6,725 nt of DNA from Candidatus Cloacimonadota bacterium (GTDB taxonomy: Bacteria; Cloacimonadota; Cloacimonadia; Cloacimonadales; Cloacimonadaceae), in the NCBI GenBank assembly GCA_016875595.1, contig VGPI01000114.1, positions 1 to 6,725 on the forward strand, in the 5' to 3' direction. This document shows, piece by piece, positions 1 to 6,020 of this stretch. Made by a program: the position numbers and the translations under genes. Each line of letters starts with the position of its first letter. Position 1 is the first letter of the stretch. The notes under the pieces were generated by a model, which worked only from the letters and a program-made list of their open reading frames with translations, was not told the DNA's origin and searched no databases.

Positions 1-552
1 CCGGGATTCCCATTCGGTGATGTCCGCCGAATTGATCACTTTGCGCCATTCACACTTAGCCTCGTCGTTCTTCCGTACCGAAAACAATTGGAAAGTGCCG
101 CCATAGACCTGAGCTGTTGCCACAAAGTTAATCGGACGTTTGGGATCCTTGGGATCGGGATGCAGGAACTCCTCAACCGCAGTTCTGATCGCTGCCATAC
201 CGGATGTTGTTGCCAAGCAGGATGCTTCCACGCCGGTTTTATATTCTTCCAACAATGCCAAAAGCCCTTCCAGATAATACATGCTCGGATTGGCGATGCG
301 GGTATAACACCAGGTTGGGATCTGATACCCCAGCGCCAGTTCCATCTCATCCGAATCACGGAAGGTCTGGGATGCTGAGTTGTAAAGCGGTTCGATAATG
401 GCACCCTGGTTGAAATCCAATGCTTCTTGCATCGAATAAAGTCCATGCACAGCGATGGTATCAAAATTGCACTTGCGCATCTTGTTGCGATATTCCTGAT
501 GCCATGCCTGAGCGCGTTTCGCGGCTTCCAAGTAGTATTGTTTTCCGTCCAT
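1..552 (-). CDS. Cys/Met metabolism PLP-dependent enzyme, N-terminal part (cut by window edge)
   Basis: This is the 5' part (184 codons, in frame to base 1) of a trans-sulfuration-type PLP enzyme of the Cys/Met_Meta_PP family, which includes O-acetylhomoserine sulfhydrylase, cystathionine lyases and methionine gamma-lyase. Such enzymes are cytoplasmic and act on sulfur amino acids. Visible family motifs are EPLYNSASQTF (residues 54-64), the phosphate-binding YTRIANPS (83-90, key Y83 and R85), TTSGMAAI (115-122) and VYGGTF (149-154), whose Tyr normally stacks on the PLP ring. The Schiff-base lysine lies beyond the window. Family members run about 380-430 residues, so roughly 45% is present. 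The stretch HPDPKDPKRP (131-140) and a long lead before the first motif look like additions relative to the short classical enzymes. The ATG is set by AGGAG at 561-565, eight bases upstream. Substrate cannot be assigned from this part, so no symbol is given. Confidence 0.9.
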   Translation of the reverse strand, partial: MDGKQYYLEAAKRAQAWHQEYRNKMRKCNFDTIAVHGLYSMQEALDFNQGAIIEPLYNSASQTFRDSDEMELALGYQIPTWCYTRIANPSMYYLEGLLALLEEYKTGVEASCLATTSGMAAIRTAVEEFLHPDPKDPKRPINFVATAQVYGGTFQLFSVRKNDEAKCEWRKVINSADITEWESR

Positions 553-587
553 TTTATTATCTCCTACTGCATTTTGTTCAGAGTTCC

Positions 588-616
588 CCAGTATTCCGAA
601 TCAGACACCCTGTCAA
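588..616 (-). promoter_or_regulatory. Weak sigma70-like promoter for the PLP enzyme gene
   Basis: A consensus -35 TTGACA (616-611) is followed after 17 bases by TACTGG (593-588), which matches the -10 consensus poorly. The position, about 36-64 bases before the ATG, suits a short leader. The -35 is clear; the -10 is inferred. No riboswitch-like fold was recognised in the leader. Confidence 0.35.
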
Positions 617-1117
617 TAGTTTTGTTTACGTACCACTACTGGATTACATTTTAAGTTAACCAGGAACAAGCACTTACTGTAAGCATGCAAGGAAACTAAG
701 TGCCATCCCTTGATCCAAAATGAGAGGAACAGAGGGAATGACCACATGACTTCATGAGAAAACTAAGGCACATAAATCCACATACCATGATTGTGATCAT
801 CAAAAATGTCTTTCTCACTCCAAAAAATGGGCTGACACAACTGACGTCACGTTTGGATCCCTTACTAAAACTGTGACGGCTTGGTGGAGAACAGTGTTTT
901 CTTGGCGTAGTTTTTTTTTCACTTCGTTGTAGAAATATTTCCATGTATCTGCAGTAATAAGGCGCGCCCGCCAGGAGTAGCCGGTATTCTCCTATTCCAT
1001 GGTTCATGTAATGCGCTATAAAACAACAAAGTACGTGATAATCAGGGATACAGGTTCACATAAAAAAACCAGCCGTTCTCATTGTTCACAATCGACAGAA
1101 ATCAACACTGCAGATAA
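617..1117. other. Intergenic region without a supported gene
   Basis: About 500 bases lie between the two divergent promoters. No reading frame here has both a ribosome binding site and a recognisable protein. Frames with starts exist on both strands, but they lack Shine-Dalgarno sequences and have odd compositions rich in Cys, Ser and His. The stretch at 815-991 (minus) reads more like protein and is listed separately as a possible relic. A 12-base palindrome, ATTGTTCACAAT, sits at 1081-1092, about 50 bases upstream of the surface-protein -35, and could be an operator or chance. The region is long for an intergenic gap in this window and may be decayed sequence. Confidence 0.5.
815..991 (-). 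pseudogene. Possible decayed coding remnant, unidentified
   Basis: This minus-strand frame is open for 58 codons between a TAG at 992-994 and a TGA at 815-817. It has no ATG or Shine-Dalgarno. The translation reads like an ordinary soluble protein, for example DTWKYFYNEVKKKLRQEN followed by VLHQAVTVLVRDPN, with plausible alternation of charged and hydrophobic residues. The overlapping frames are Cys/Ser-rich and look non-coding. Past the stop the same frame is broken several times, as expected of a gene ruined by stops and frameshifts. I do not recognise the family; a transposase piece is one guess. It may also be chance. Confidence 0.2.
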
Positions 1118-1170
1118 ATTGAATAAATTGCAAAAAAAATGCTTGACATCAAGACATATCCCTTTAGAAT
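1118..1170 (+). promoter_or_regulatory. Strong sigma70-type promoter of the surface-protein gene
   Basis: TTGACA at 1143-1148 and TAGAAT at 1165-1170 are separated by 16 bases. An A/T-rich stretch with a run of eight A (around 1118-1142) lies directly upstream and resembles an UP element. Transcription should begin near 1177, giving a leader of about 78 bases. This is the best promoter match in the window and suggests high expression. Confidence 0.75.
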
Positions 1171-1254
1171 GAGCCCCAAGATAGACAGGTATCAGTTCCT
1201 GACAACGCCGAGCTTAACACGATCGGTGGTTGCAGAACGATAAGGAGGAAAGAA

Positions 1255-3201
1255 ATGAAGAAGTATCTATTGATTCTCGTCACCCTCATGACGGTGTTTG
1301 TCGGTGTTTGGGGTCAAACCTTAGGTGATTACCGTAGCCGATATTCTGGAGCCCGTGACTGGAATACGGCCGCTAATTGGCAAACTTACAATGGTAGCGC
1401 CTGGGTTACGGCTGCCGCAGCGCCGAATGCCGCCAGTGCCAATGTCATAACCATCAGAACCGGGGCTACGATGAGGGTAAATGCCAACATTCAGGCAGAC
1501 CAGTTGGCTGTTCAGACCAATGCCGTTCTTCAGGTGAACAGCAGCAGAACTTTGACCATACTCAATGGAAGCGGTACTGATTTGAGCGTTGTCGGCCAAG
1601 CTCATCTGCTTGGCAATATCACGGTTAATGCCGGAGCCACGGTCACCGTCAATGGGACCATTGATTTCACTGCCTCGAGCATTATTGGAGGAGCTGGTTC
1701 TTTTTCTTTGCTAACCGGAGCGACTCTATCAACCCGCAATGTCAATGGAATCTCTGCCTCAGGTGCTTCCGGCAGCGTACAGACCGCGACCAGGTCATTC
1801 AGCATGGGAGCAGATTACATGTACCAGGATGCTGCGCAACCGAGTTTTACGGGAACAGGCCTTCCATCGACAGTCAACAGGTTGATTGTCAATACCGGCT
1901 GGGGTGTCTCACTGACTAATTCCGTCACTGTAACCACTGAACTGAAGTTTATCTCCGGTTGGGTTCAATTGGGTGATAACCAACTCACTTTGGCTCTCGG
2001 TGCCTCTGTCTCAGGTGATACTTGGTTCCTTTATGACGGAACGGGAACCGTATCCGGCTTGAACAAGTCAATGAGGGTTGATGTATTGACCGAAACCCCG
2101 ACCTCTTTGATCTCCGGCATCACGGAATTGTACCTTCTGAACAACATTATCCTGCCCAATGATATTGAGGTCGAGTATGTTGATTGTGACGAATATTATC
2201 TCGATCTGAACGGATACAAGGTTACTTACGTTGTCAAGTCAATTGCTTTCACCGGATTGTGTAAATTGTCCGAGATGTTTGTGGATATGACTGAGACGAC
2301 CAATAGCACCACTTGTGGCACCAGCATCAATCGGACCTGGACTACTGGCGGGCATGTTACCGATGGGACTCTGACCATCGAGTTTTCCTATCCAGAGACA
2401 GAAACGAATGCTCCTCAAGTTAAGATTTGGCGGCGTCTGGTAGGAGATACCGGCAATTGGTCATACTTGGGGCAATACTTTACAAGCGGTGGTGCTGTCA
2501 GAACCGTTGCAATCTCCGGGGTCACTGATTTGATGGCACTGGATGACACGATGTATAACTGGACCATCACAGATATCGATCAATCGCTACCAGTAGTATT
2601 GTCATCTTTCACTGCCCAGCTATTGGATAACGATATGATCAGGATCTTCTGGGTCACTCAATCCGAGAGTGCTCTCAGTGGATTTTACATACTGCGCAAC
2701 CATACGAATGAGGTTAACCAATCACTGCGAATATCACCCCTTGTTCCTGCGACAAATCTATCCCAGTCGAGCAGTTATTCATATCTGGATGATTACAATC
2801 TTATCCCTGGCTTCACTTATTATTATTGGCTGGAAAGCGTTGATTTGAGTGGTGAGATAGGTCTTTTCGGACCCGTTGCGATTCAATATGGAACCGACCC
2901 GGGAGATAACCCACCAACTCCGACGATCACACAACTGATGACTCCTTTTCCAAATCCCTTCAACCCATCAGTGTCCATTCCGTTTGATTTATCCCAAGAT
3001 ACTCCGGTTACTTTATCAATTGTCAATCTGAAAGGTCAGGTGGTCAGACGTCTTTTTGATGGAGATTTGTTAGCCGGAAAACATGTGATAACATGGGATG
3101 GGCTGGATGATCTGGGTCTCAGAACTGGATCCGGAATATTTATGGTACGTATGGAAACGCCGATATACCGGTCTACCAAACGCCTAACGCTAATCAAATA
3201 A
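1255..3201 (+). CDS. Secreted multidomain surface protein with type IX-like C-terminal sorting domain
   Basis: This is a 648-residue exported protein, probably cell-surface attached or released. A signal peptide (MKK, then a hydrophobic stretch, with cleavage likely after VWG at residue 20; no lipobox) precedes a domain opening with DWNTAANWQTYNGSAW. Residues about 55-180 are Ala/Val/Asn/Thr-rich with short strand-turn repeats (ITVNAGATVTVNGTI), like a right-handed beta-solenoid. Residues about 180-255 continue as beta-rich sequence. Residues about 300-440 hold three cysteines (310, 336, 354). An Fn3-like module starts at LPVVLSSFTA (445-) and runs to YYYWLESVD. The last 90 residues (559-648), with PFPNPFNPS, the Gly-rich turn GSGIF and a basic KRLTLIK end, match the FlgD-Ig/type IX sorting domain type. 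AAGGAGG at 1242-1248, six bases before the ATG, fixes the start. It is a single-gene unit with its own promoter and terminator. The ligand or role is unknown; no catalytic motif was seen. Confidence 0.92.
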   Translation: MKKYLLILVTLMTVFVGVWGQTLGDYRSRYSGARDWNTAANWQTYNGSAWVTAAAAPNAASANVITIRTGATMRVNANIQADQLAVQTNAVLQVNSSRTLTILNGSGTDLSVVGQAHLLGNITVNAGATVTVNGTIDFTASSIIGGAGSFSLLTGATLSTRNVNGISASGASGSVQTATRSFSMGADYMYQDAAQPSFTGTGLPSTVNRLIVNTGWGVSLTNSVTVTTELKFISGWVQLGDNQLTLALGASVSGDTWFLYDGTGTVSGLNKSMRVDVLTETPTSLISGITELYLLNNIILPNDIEVEYVDCDEYYLDLNGYKVTYVVKSIAFTGLCKLSEMFVDMTETTNSTTCGTSINRTWTTGGHVTDGTLTIEFSYPETETNAPQVKIWRRLVGDTGNWSYLGQYFTSGGAVRTVAISGVTDLMALDDTMYNWTITDIDQSLPVVLSSFTAQLLDNDMIRIFWVTQSESALSGFYILRNHTNEVNQSLRISPLVPATNLSQSSSYSYLDDYNLIPGFTYYYWLESVDLSGEIGLFGPVAIQYGTDPGDNPPTPTITQLMTPFPNPFNPSVSIPFDLSQDTPVTLSIVNLKGQVVRRLFDGDLLAGKHVITWDGLDDLGLRTGSGIFMVRMETPIYRSTKRLTLIK

Positions 3202-3225
3202 CACATTTGCGCTGATTTATACAAG

Positions 3226-3260
3226 GAAAGAAAGCCCTTTGACGGGCTTTCTTTCTTTTT
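3226..3260 (+). terminator. Rho-independent terminator of the surface-protein gene
   Basis: A perfect 12-bp stem (GAAAGAAAGCCC at 3226-3237 pairing with 3244-3255) closes a six-base loop, TTTGAC, and runs into TCTTTTT. It starts 25 bases after the stop codon. The minus strand lacks a comparable T-run after the hairpin, so it should act on rightward transcripts only. Confidence 0.92.
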
Positions 3261-3350
3261 CGTTACAACCGCAAAGCTGGTATAACTCTCTTCATTGAGC
3301 TGCTTTTAACAGAGTCTTGCACAACGACCTTGATTTCATGTCGGGTTTCT

Positions 3351-3402
3351 CTCGAGTTCGCTTCGAGTACTCGAAGCCATCTCGAGGGGAACTCGAAGCG
3401 AA
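3351..3402. repeat. Nested palindrome cluster built on TCGA cores
   Basis: Within 52 bases there is a perfect 16-base palindrome, CTTCGAGTACTCGAAG (3361-3376). There is also a 12-base inverted pair, TTCGCTTCGAGT (3357-3368) with ACTCGAAGCGAA (3391-3402). A 9-base direct repeat, ACTCGAAGC, occurs at 3369-3377 and 3391-3399, and CTCGAG occurs at 3351-3356 and 3381-3386. The two main foldings share bases 3361-3368 and so exclude each other. The left part of the 12-base pair could fold in RNA or DNA. It is most simply read as a dispersed intergenic palindromic element; function is unknown. Confidence 0.75.
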
Positions 3403-3488
3403 GGTGACTTAAACTATGAGAGTCCATTGAACAAATGAGGGTTGGACTCCAAGCTCTGCAATAGGCAATTGTAAGTGGAGATCCGCAC

Positions 3489-3585
3489 CGTCATACCAGC
3501 GCAGGCTGGTAGCCCGTTGTTCTGAAATACATATTCCTACAATCAGCCAACAATAGACCTGGACAGGCGCTGCGTTGGAATGACG
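3489..3585. repeat. REP-pair/MITE-like element with imperfect terminal inverted repeats
   Basis: A 97-base unit begins with CGTCATACCAGCGCAGG (3489-3505) and ends with the inverted counterpart CGTCATTCCAACGCAGC (complement of 3569-3585); 14 of 17 positions match. The left end carries a 7-bp hairpin, TACCAGC-GCAG-GCTGGTA. The GTCAT-CC-GCGCAGG-GG pattern is like the repetitive extragenic palindromes seen in many bacterial genomes. There is no coding capacity, so any movement would need a transposase elsewhere. Copy number cannot be judged from one window. Confidence 0.55.
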
Positions 3586-3769
3586 AACACATTCTAATCG
3601 TATCAATTAGTTCATTAGCTTCTGATACTGCGATGGGATCATGTGCAACGGTCTCGATGATGAGTTATTGAGCAAGATGTCCTTCTTTGCAATGACGTAA
3701 CAGGTTGAAAATAATATATAAGTGGTTTGGTGATGAGCATCGGGGGAAAACGGGTCGGTGTTACCAGAA

Positions 3770-4141
3770 TTAATCTTCTTCCATTACCTCGGTGATCGTT
3801 TTGAGCAGTTCTTCCCGCATAAACGGTTTTTGGAGGGTGCGTTTTGCACCAAGTTTTTGAGCCAAAGGCAAATAACTTTCCGGACCGAATCTGCCCCCTC
3901 CGGACATGGCAATGATCTTGAGCCCGGGATTCAGAGTCAGCAATTCCTGGATCGTTTCCAAGCCCTCCTTATCCGGCATGATGATGTCAGTCAGTACGAT
4001 GTCTGGAGAAAAGGAGCCACAAATATCAAGAGCCTGATTACCGTCCTCCGCAAAACGCACCTCAAACCCAGCCCGTTCCAACATCTGTACCAACACCCCA
4101 CGAAAGCTCGTATCGTCCTCAATTACCAGTATCTTTGTCAT
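3770..4141 (-). CDS. Receiver-only response regulator (CheY/Spo0F-like)
   Basis: This 123-residue cytoplasmic protein is a single phosphoacceptor receiver domain with no output domain. The expected residues are present: the acidic pair D9-D10 after ILVIE, phosphoacceptor D52 in DIVLTDIIMPD, conserved S80 in IIAMSGG, and K105 in LQKPF. A G-rich insert, GGGRFGPES (81-89), lies after the conserved Ser. It would take phosphate from a histidine kinase and act by protein contact, as CheY or Spo0F do; neither the kinase nor the target is in the window. The ATG lies 3 bases after the TGA of the oxidoreductase gene, and its ribosome site AAAGGT is inside the end of that gene, so the two are likely co-transcribed and translationally coupled. 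The length is normal for single-domain receivers. Assignment to the receiver family is secure; the pathway is unknown. Confidence 0.95.
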   Translation of the reverse strand: MTKILVIEDDTSFRGVLVQMLERAGFEVRFAEDGNQALDICGSFSPDIVLTDIIMPDKEGLETIQELLTLNPGLKIIAMSGGGRFGPESYLPLAQKLGAKRTLQKPFMREELLKTITEVMEED

Positions 4142-4144
4142 GAG

Positions 4145-5701
4145 TCATATACCTTTATCAATCTTGATCAGATCAGGAACAAATATCTTTCCTGTCCGGT
4201 AACCATCTGCTGCACTGCTGATTATCCCGCCGGCATAACCACTGCCTTCACCAATCGGATACAAATTTGACGCGGTAACCGATGAGCGGGTCAGCTCATC
4301 TCTCAAAATCCTAACCGGCGAGGAAGTCCGGGTTTCAGGCGCAATAACCGTTCCTTCTCGCACGAAGCCACGATAGATTCCATCAAACTTTTGTAAAGCA
4401 CTTTTTAGAGCACGGTTGATGTAAACTGGAAACAGGTTATTCAAATCGCAAAGATGCGTTAAGGGCTTGTAAGTGCATGATATATGCTGAGAAGATGCTC
4501 TTCCCTGGATATAATCCACAGCCCTTTGTACTGGAGCAGAGAAACCTGTATTGTAACTACTTATCTCTATCTGTTGCTGGAAATCAACACCACCGAAAAC
4601 ATCCTGTTTATCATGATGATTATGTATTTGGGTAACAACTGCGCTGTTGCCATATCGACCCCCTCTACGGCTGTAGCTCATCCCATTCGTCACCAGTTCT
4701 CCCGCAGAGCTGGCGGCAGCAATGACCTCACCTCCCGGACACATGCAAAAAGTGAAACTTCCACTGGTTGCATCAGTCAGACGATAACTCGCCGCGCCGA
4801 TGATGTCAGCCCATTTTTCCGATCCATAGATTGATCGGTCCAGATAGTCCTGTGGATGTTCAATGCGGAAACCAATTGCAAAGGGCTTTGCTTCAAGCGA
4901 TATACCTCGCTGGTTAATCGCTTTCCATAAGCTTCTTGCGCTGTTCCCCGTCGCCAGAAAAACCGTACTGGGAGTATGAAGCTCTCCATTGATCCTGATA
5001 CCTGAGATCATGTCTCCAGCAAGCTTGATATCGGTGAGTTTATGACGGTAATAGAATCGGCATCCTCTCTCCTGGAGATAAATCCTGATCTTCATAACAA
5101 TGCATCGGATTACCTCCGTCCCTAAATGCGGATGTGCTTCATAAGTAATGCTTTCGGAAGCTCCAAAACCTGTCAGTAACTCATAGACCCTGCCCACGAC
5201 AGGATCTCTGGCGCGGCTGGTCAGCTTGCCGTCTGAAAAAGCTCCGGCACCTCCTTCACCAAATTGAACATTGCTCTCTGCATCCAATTCTCCGCTTTGC
5301 CAGAAATGCTCTACCTTTACACTGCGGCTCTCAATGCTGTCACCCTGATCGAAAATCCAGGGTTGGAATCCTTGTTCAACCAAAGCCAGAGCACAGAAAA
5401 GCCCTGCAGGACCCATGCCGATGATAAAGGGATTCGGATCGGATAGCTGAATCAACGGATTGATTGGGGGAATTGTTTCTTCATACGGGATCAGATCATG
5501 GTGGCTGAACGCTTCACTGCAATTGATCAGGACTGTGTATTCGAAGAATGGTTGGTTCTTATGCCGGGTATCAATCGCTCTCCTCAATATCCGTAAGATT
5601 TGACAATCGGATAATGAGATGGATAGTTTGCGGGCAATTACTTGCTCCAAAGCATCCTGATCCTGAACGGCTATTCTGATATTTTTAAGTATTCTCTTCA
5701 T
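4145..5701 (-). CDS. FAD-dependent oxidoreductase, COG2509-type uncharacterised dehydrogenase
   Basis: This 518-residue cytoplasmic flavoprotein belongs to the uncharacterised FAD-dependent dehydrogenase group. An N-terminal domain of about 80 residues carries the group's basic-patch segment (ILRRAIDTRHK, 38-48). The Rossmann FAD motif GMGPAGLFCALALVEQG follows at 95-111, then NVQFGEGGAGAFSDGKL (144-160) typical of this group, a FLATGNSA element, and the C-terminal PIGEGSGYAGGIISSAADG (482-500) that closes the FAD site. The length is typical. The substrate is not known for most members. An in-frame TAA nine bases upstream (5708-5710) makes the ATG at 5701 the only sensible start, yet no Shine-Dalgarno precedes it, unlike the other protein genes here. 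The leader from the preceding hairpin is only 10 bases. It leads a two-gene unit with the receiver protein. Family assignment is firm; biochemical role is not. Confidence 0.93.
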   Translation of the reverse strand: MKRILKNIRIAVQDQDALEQVIARKLSISLSDCQILRILRRAIDTRHKNQPFFEYTVLINCSEAFSHHDLIPYEETIPPINPLIQLSDPNPFIIGMGPAGLFCALALVEQGFQPWIFDQGDSIESRSVKVEHFWQSGELDAESNVQFGEGGAGAFSDGKLTSRARDPVVGRVYELLTGFGASESITYEAHPHLGTEVIRCIVMKIRIYLQERGCRFYYRHKLTDIKLAGDMISGIRINGELHTPSTVFLATGNSARSLWKAINQRGISLEAKPFAIGFRIEHPQDYLDRSIYGSEKWADIIGAASYRLTDATSGSFTFCMCPGGEVIAAASSAGELVTNGMSYSRRGGRYGNSAVVTQIHNHHDKQDVFGGVDFQQQIEISSYNTGFSAPVQRAVDYIQGRASSQHISCTYKPLTHLCDLNNLFPVYINRALKSALQKFDGIYRGFVREGTVIAPETRTSSPVRILRDELTRSSVTASNLYPIGEGSGYAGGIISSAADGYRTGKIFVPDLIKIDKGI

Positions 5702-5711
5702 AAATAGTTAA

Positions 5712-5735
5712 GGGACGCATTAGATCATGCGTCCC
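5712..5735 (-). terminator. 9-bp hairpin after tRNA-Phe (probable terminator or processing stem)
   Basis: GGGACGCAT and ATGCGTCCC pair perfectly around a six-base loop, five bases beyond the encoded CCA of the tRNA. The following minus-strand bases, TTAACTATTT, are U-rich but broken, so termination may be partial. Ten bases later comes the oxidoreductase ATG, so read-through would also place this hairpin right in front of that start. Confidence 0.6.
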
Positions 5736-5749
5736 AATAGTGGTGGCAA
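5719..5749 (-). promoter_or_regulatory. Speculative promoter for the oxidoreductase unit inside the tRNA 3' end
   Basis: TTGCCA (5749-5744, five of six to the -35 consensus) overlaps the tRNA acceptor end. TCTAAT (5724-5719, five of six to the -10) lies in and beside the hairpin loop. The 19-base spacer is longer than optimal. A start near 5712 would leave an almost leaderless mRNA, which fits the missing Shine-Dalgarno. This is inference only. Confidence 0.22.
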
Positions 5750-5816
5750 GGCCCAGAATCGAACTGGGGACACAAGGCTTTTCAGGCCTCTGCTCTACCG
5801 GCTGAGCTACCTCGCC
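5741..5816 (-). tRNA. tRNA-Phe (anticodon GAA)
   Basis: A complete 76-base cloverleaf with encoded CCA. The acceptor GGCGAGG pairs with CCTTGCC (one G-U). The D-stem is GCTC/GAGC, and the anticodon stem GAGGC/GCCTT holds loop CTGAAAA, which gives GAA (Phe). The variable loop is five bases, GTGTC. The T-arm CCCAG/CTGGG has loop TTCGATT. The discriminator base is A. It lies 335 bases downstream of 5S on the same strand and is followed by a hairpin at 5712-5735. Confidence 0.97.
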
Positions 5817-5823
5817 TGTCTGG

Positions 5824-5856
5824 TTACAAGGACTTTCGGAGGGGCTTTTGTGTCAA
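5824..5856 (-). promoter_or_regulatory. Possible tRNA-Phe promoter
   Basis: A perfect -35 TTGACA lies at 5856-5851, just downstream of the small membrane-protein stop codon. The -10 is unclear: GTCCTT (5833-5828) has the right spacing but a poor match, and TTGTAA (5829-5824) fits better but sits 21 bases away. A start would fall a few bases before the mature tRNA end. Confidence 0.35.
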
Positions 5857-5864
5857 GTGATTTC

Positions 5865-5978
5865 TTATTCTTCGTTGCTTTCTTCAGGGGCATCCGTCTG
5901 GATCTCGGTCTTGCCTCTTTTCAGGATCAGGACAAGCAATAGAATAACTATCACTAAGATTATCAGTACCTTTTTCAT
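5865..5978 (-). CDS. Small single-span membrane protein (37 residues), unknown function
   Basis: The product is a 37-residue peptide: MKK, then a continuous Ile/Leu/Val segment (about residues 4-19) long enough for one membrane span, a basic KRGK stop (20-23), and an acidic tail ending PEESNEE. There is no lipobox. Translation should start at this ATG because AAGGAGG (5989-5983) lies four bases upstream; the frame stays open to a TTG at 6104 but no ribosome site supports that longer version. Its own promoter is seen at 6049-6021. It lies between 5S rRNA and tRNA-Phe on the same strand. The size and hydrophobicity recall small stress-linked membrane peptides or type I toxins, but the acidic tail and absence of a visible antisense RNA argue against a toxin. 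I do not recognise a family. Confidence 0.75.
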   Translation of the reverse strand: MKKVLIILVIVILLLVLILKRGKTEIQTDAPEESNEE

Positions 5979-6020
5979 GTTTCCTCCTTTCTCGGATATA
6001 TGTTTATGGCACACGGGTTC

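Larger units (their letters stand above)
3261..3769. other. Convergent intergenic region with palindromic repeats, no gene
   Basis: About 500 bases separate the ends of two converging units. No reading frame is supported: frames here have no ribosome binding site, and their products look like translated repeats. The region holds two palindromic structures, annotated separately at 3351-3402 and 3489-3585. It also has a 7-bp inverted repeat GAGTCCA/TGGACTC (3420-3426 and 3443-3449) and an isolated TTGCAATGACG at 3687-3697 that resembles one end of the second structure. I found no clear intrinsic terminator for the leftward regulator gene, whose stop is at 3770-3772. Confidence 0.7.

Noticed and set aside
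36..464. A 142-codon minus-strand frame and plus-strand frames over the first 560 bases
   Set aside because: They are off-frame shadows of the PLP enzyme, whose frame shows consecutive family motifs.
553..700. S-adenosylmethionine or other riboswitch before the PLP enzyme gene
   Set aside because: No recognisable conserved core or terminator/antiterminator pair in the short leader.
696..1007. A 103-codon minus-strand frame starting MNHGIGEY
   Set aside because: No ribosome site, Cys/Ser/Met-rich composition unlike the neighbouring proteins, and a competing frame (815-991) in the same stretch reads more like protein.
1011..1172. A 53-codon plus-strand frame overlapping the surface-protein promoter
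   Set aside because: No Shine-Dalgarno before the ATG, and it runs through the A-tract, -35 and -10 of a convincing promoter.
3409..3606. A 65-codon minus-strand frame between the convergent units
   Set aside because: It is mostly a translation of the inverted-repeat element at 3489-3585 and lacks a ribosome site.
3261..3769. CRISPR array or attachment site in the repeat-bearing gap
   Set aside because: Repeats are palindromic and not regularly spaced, there are no spacers or cas genes, and no integrase or tRNA-end duplication was seen; the tRNA-Phe 3' end is not repeated in the window.
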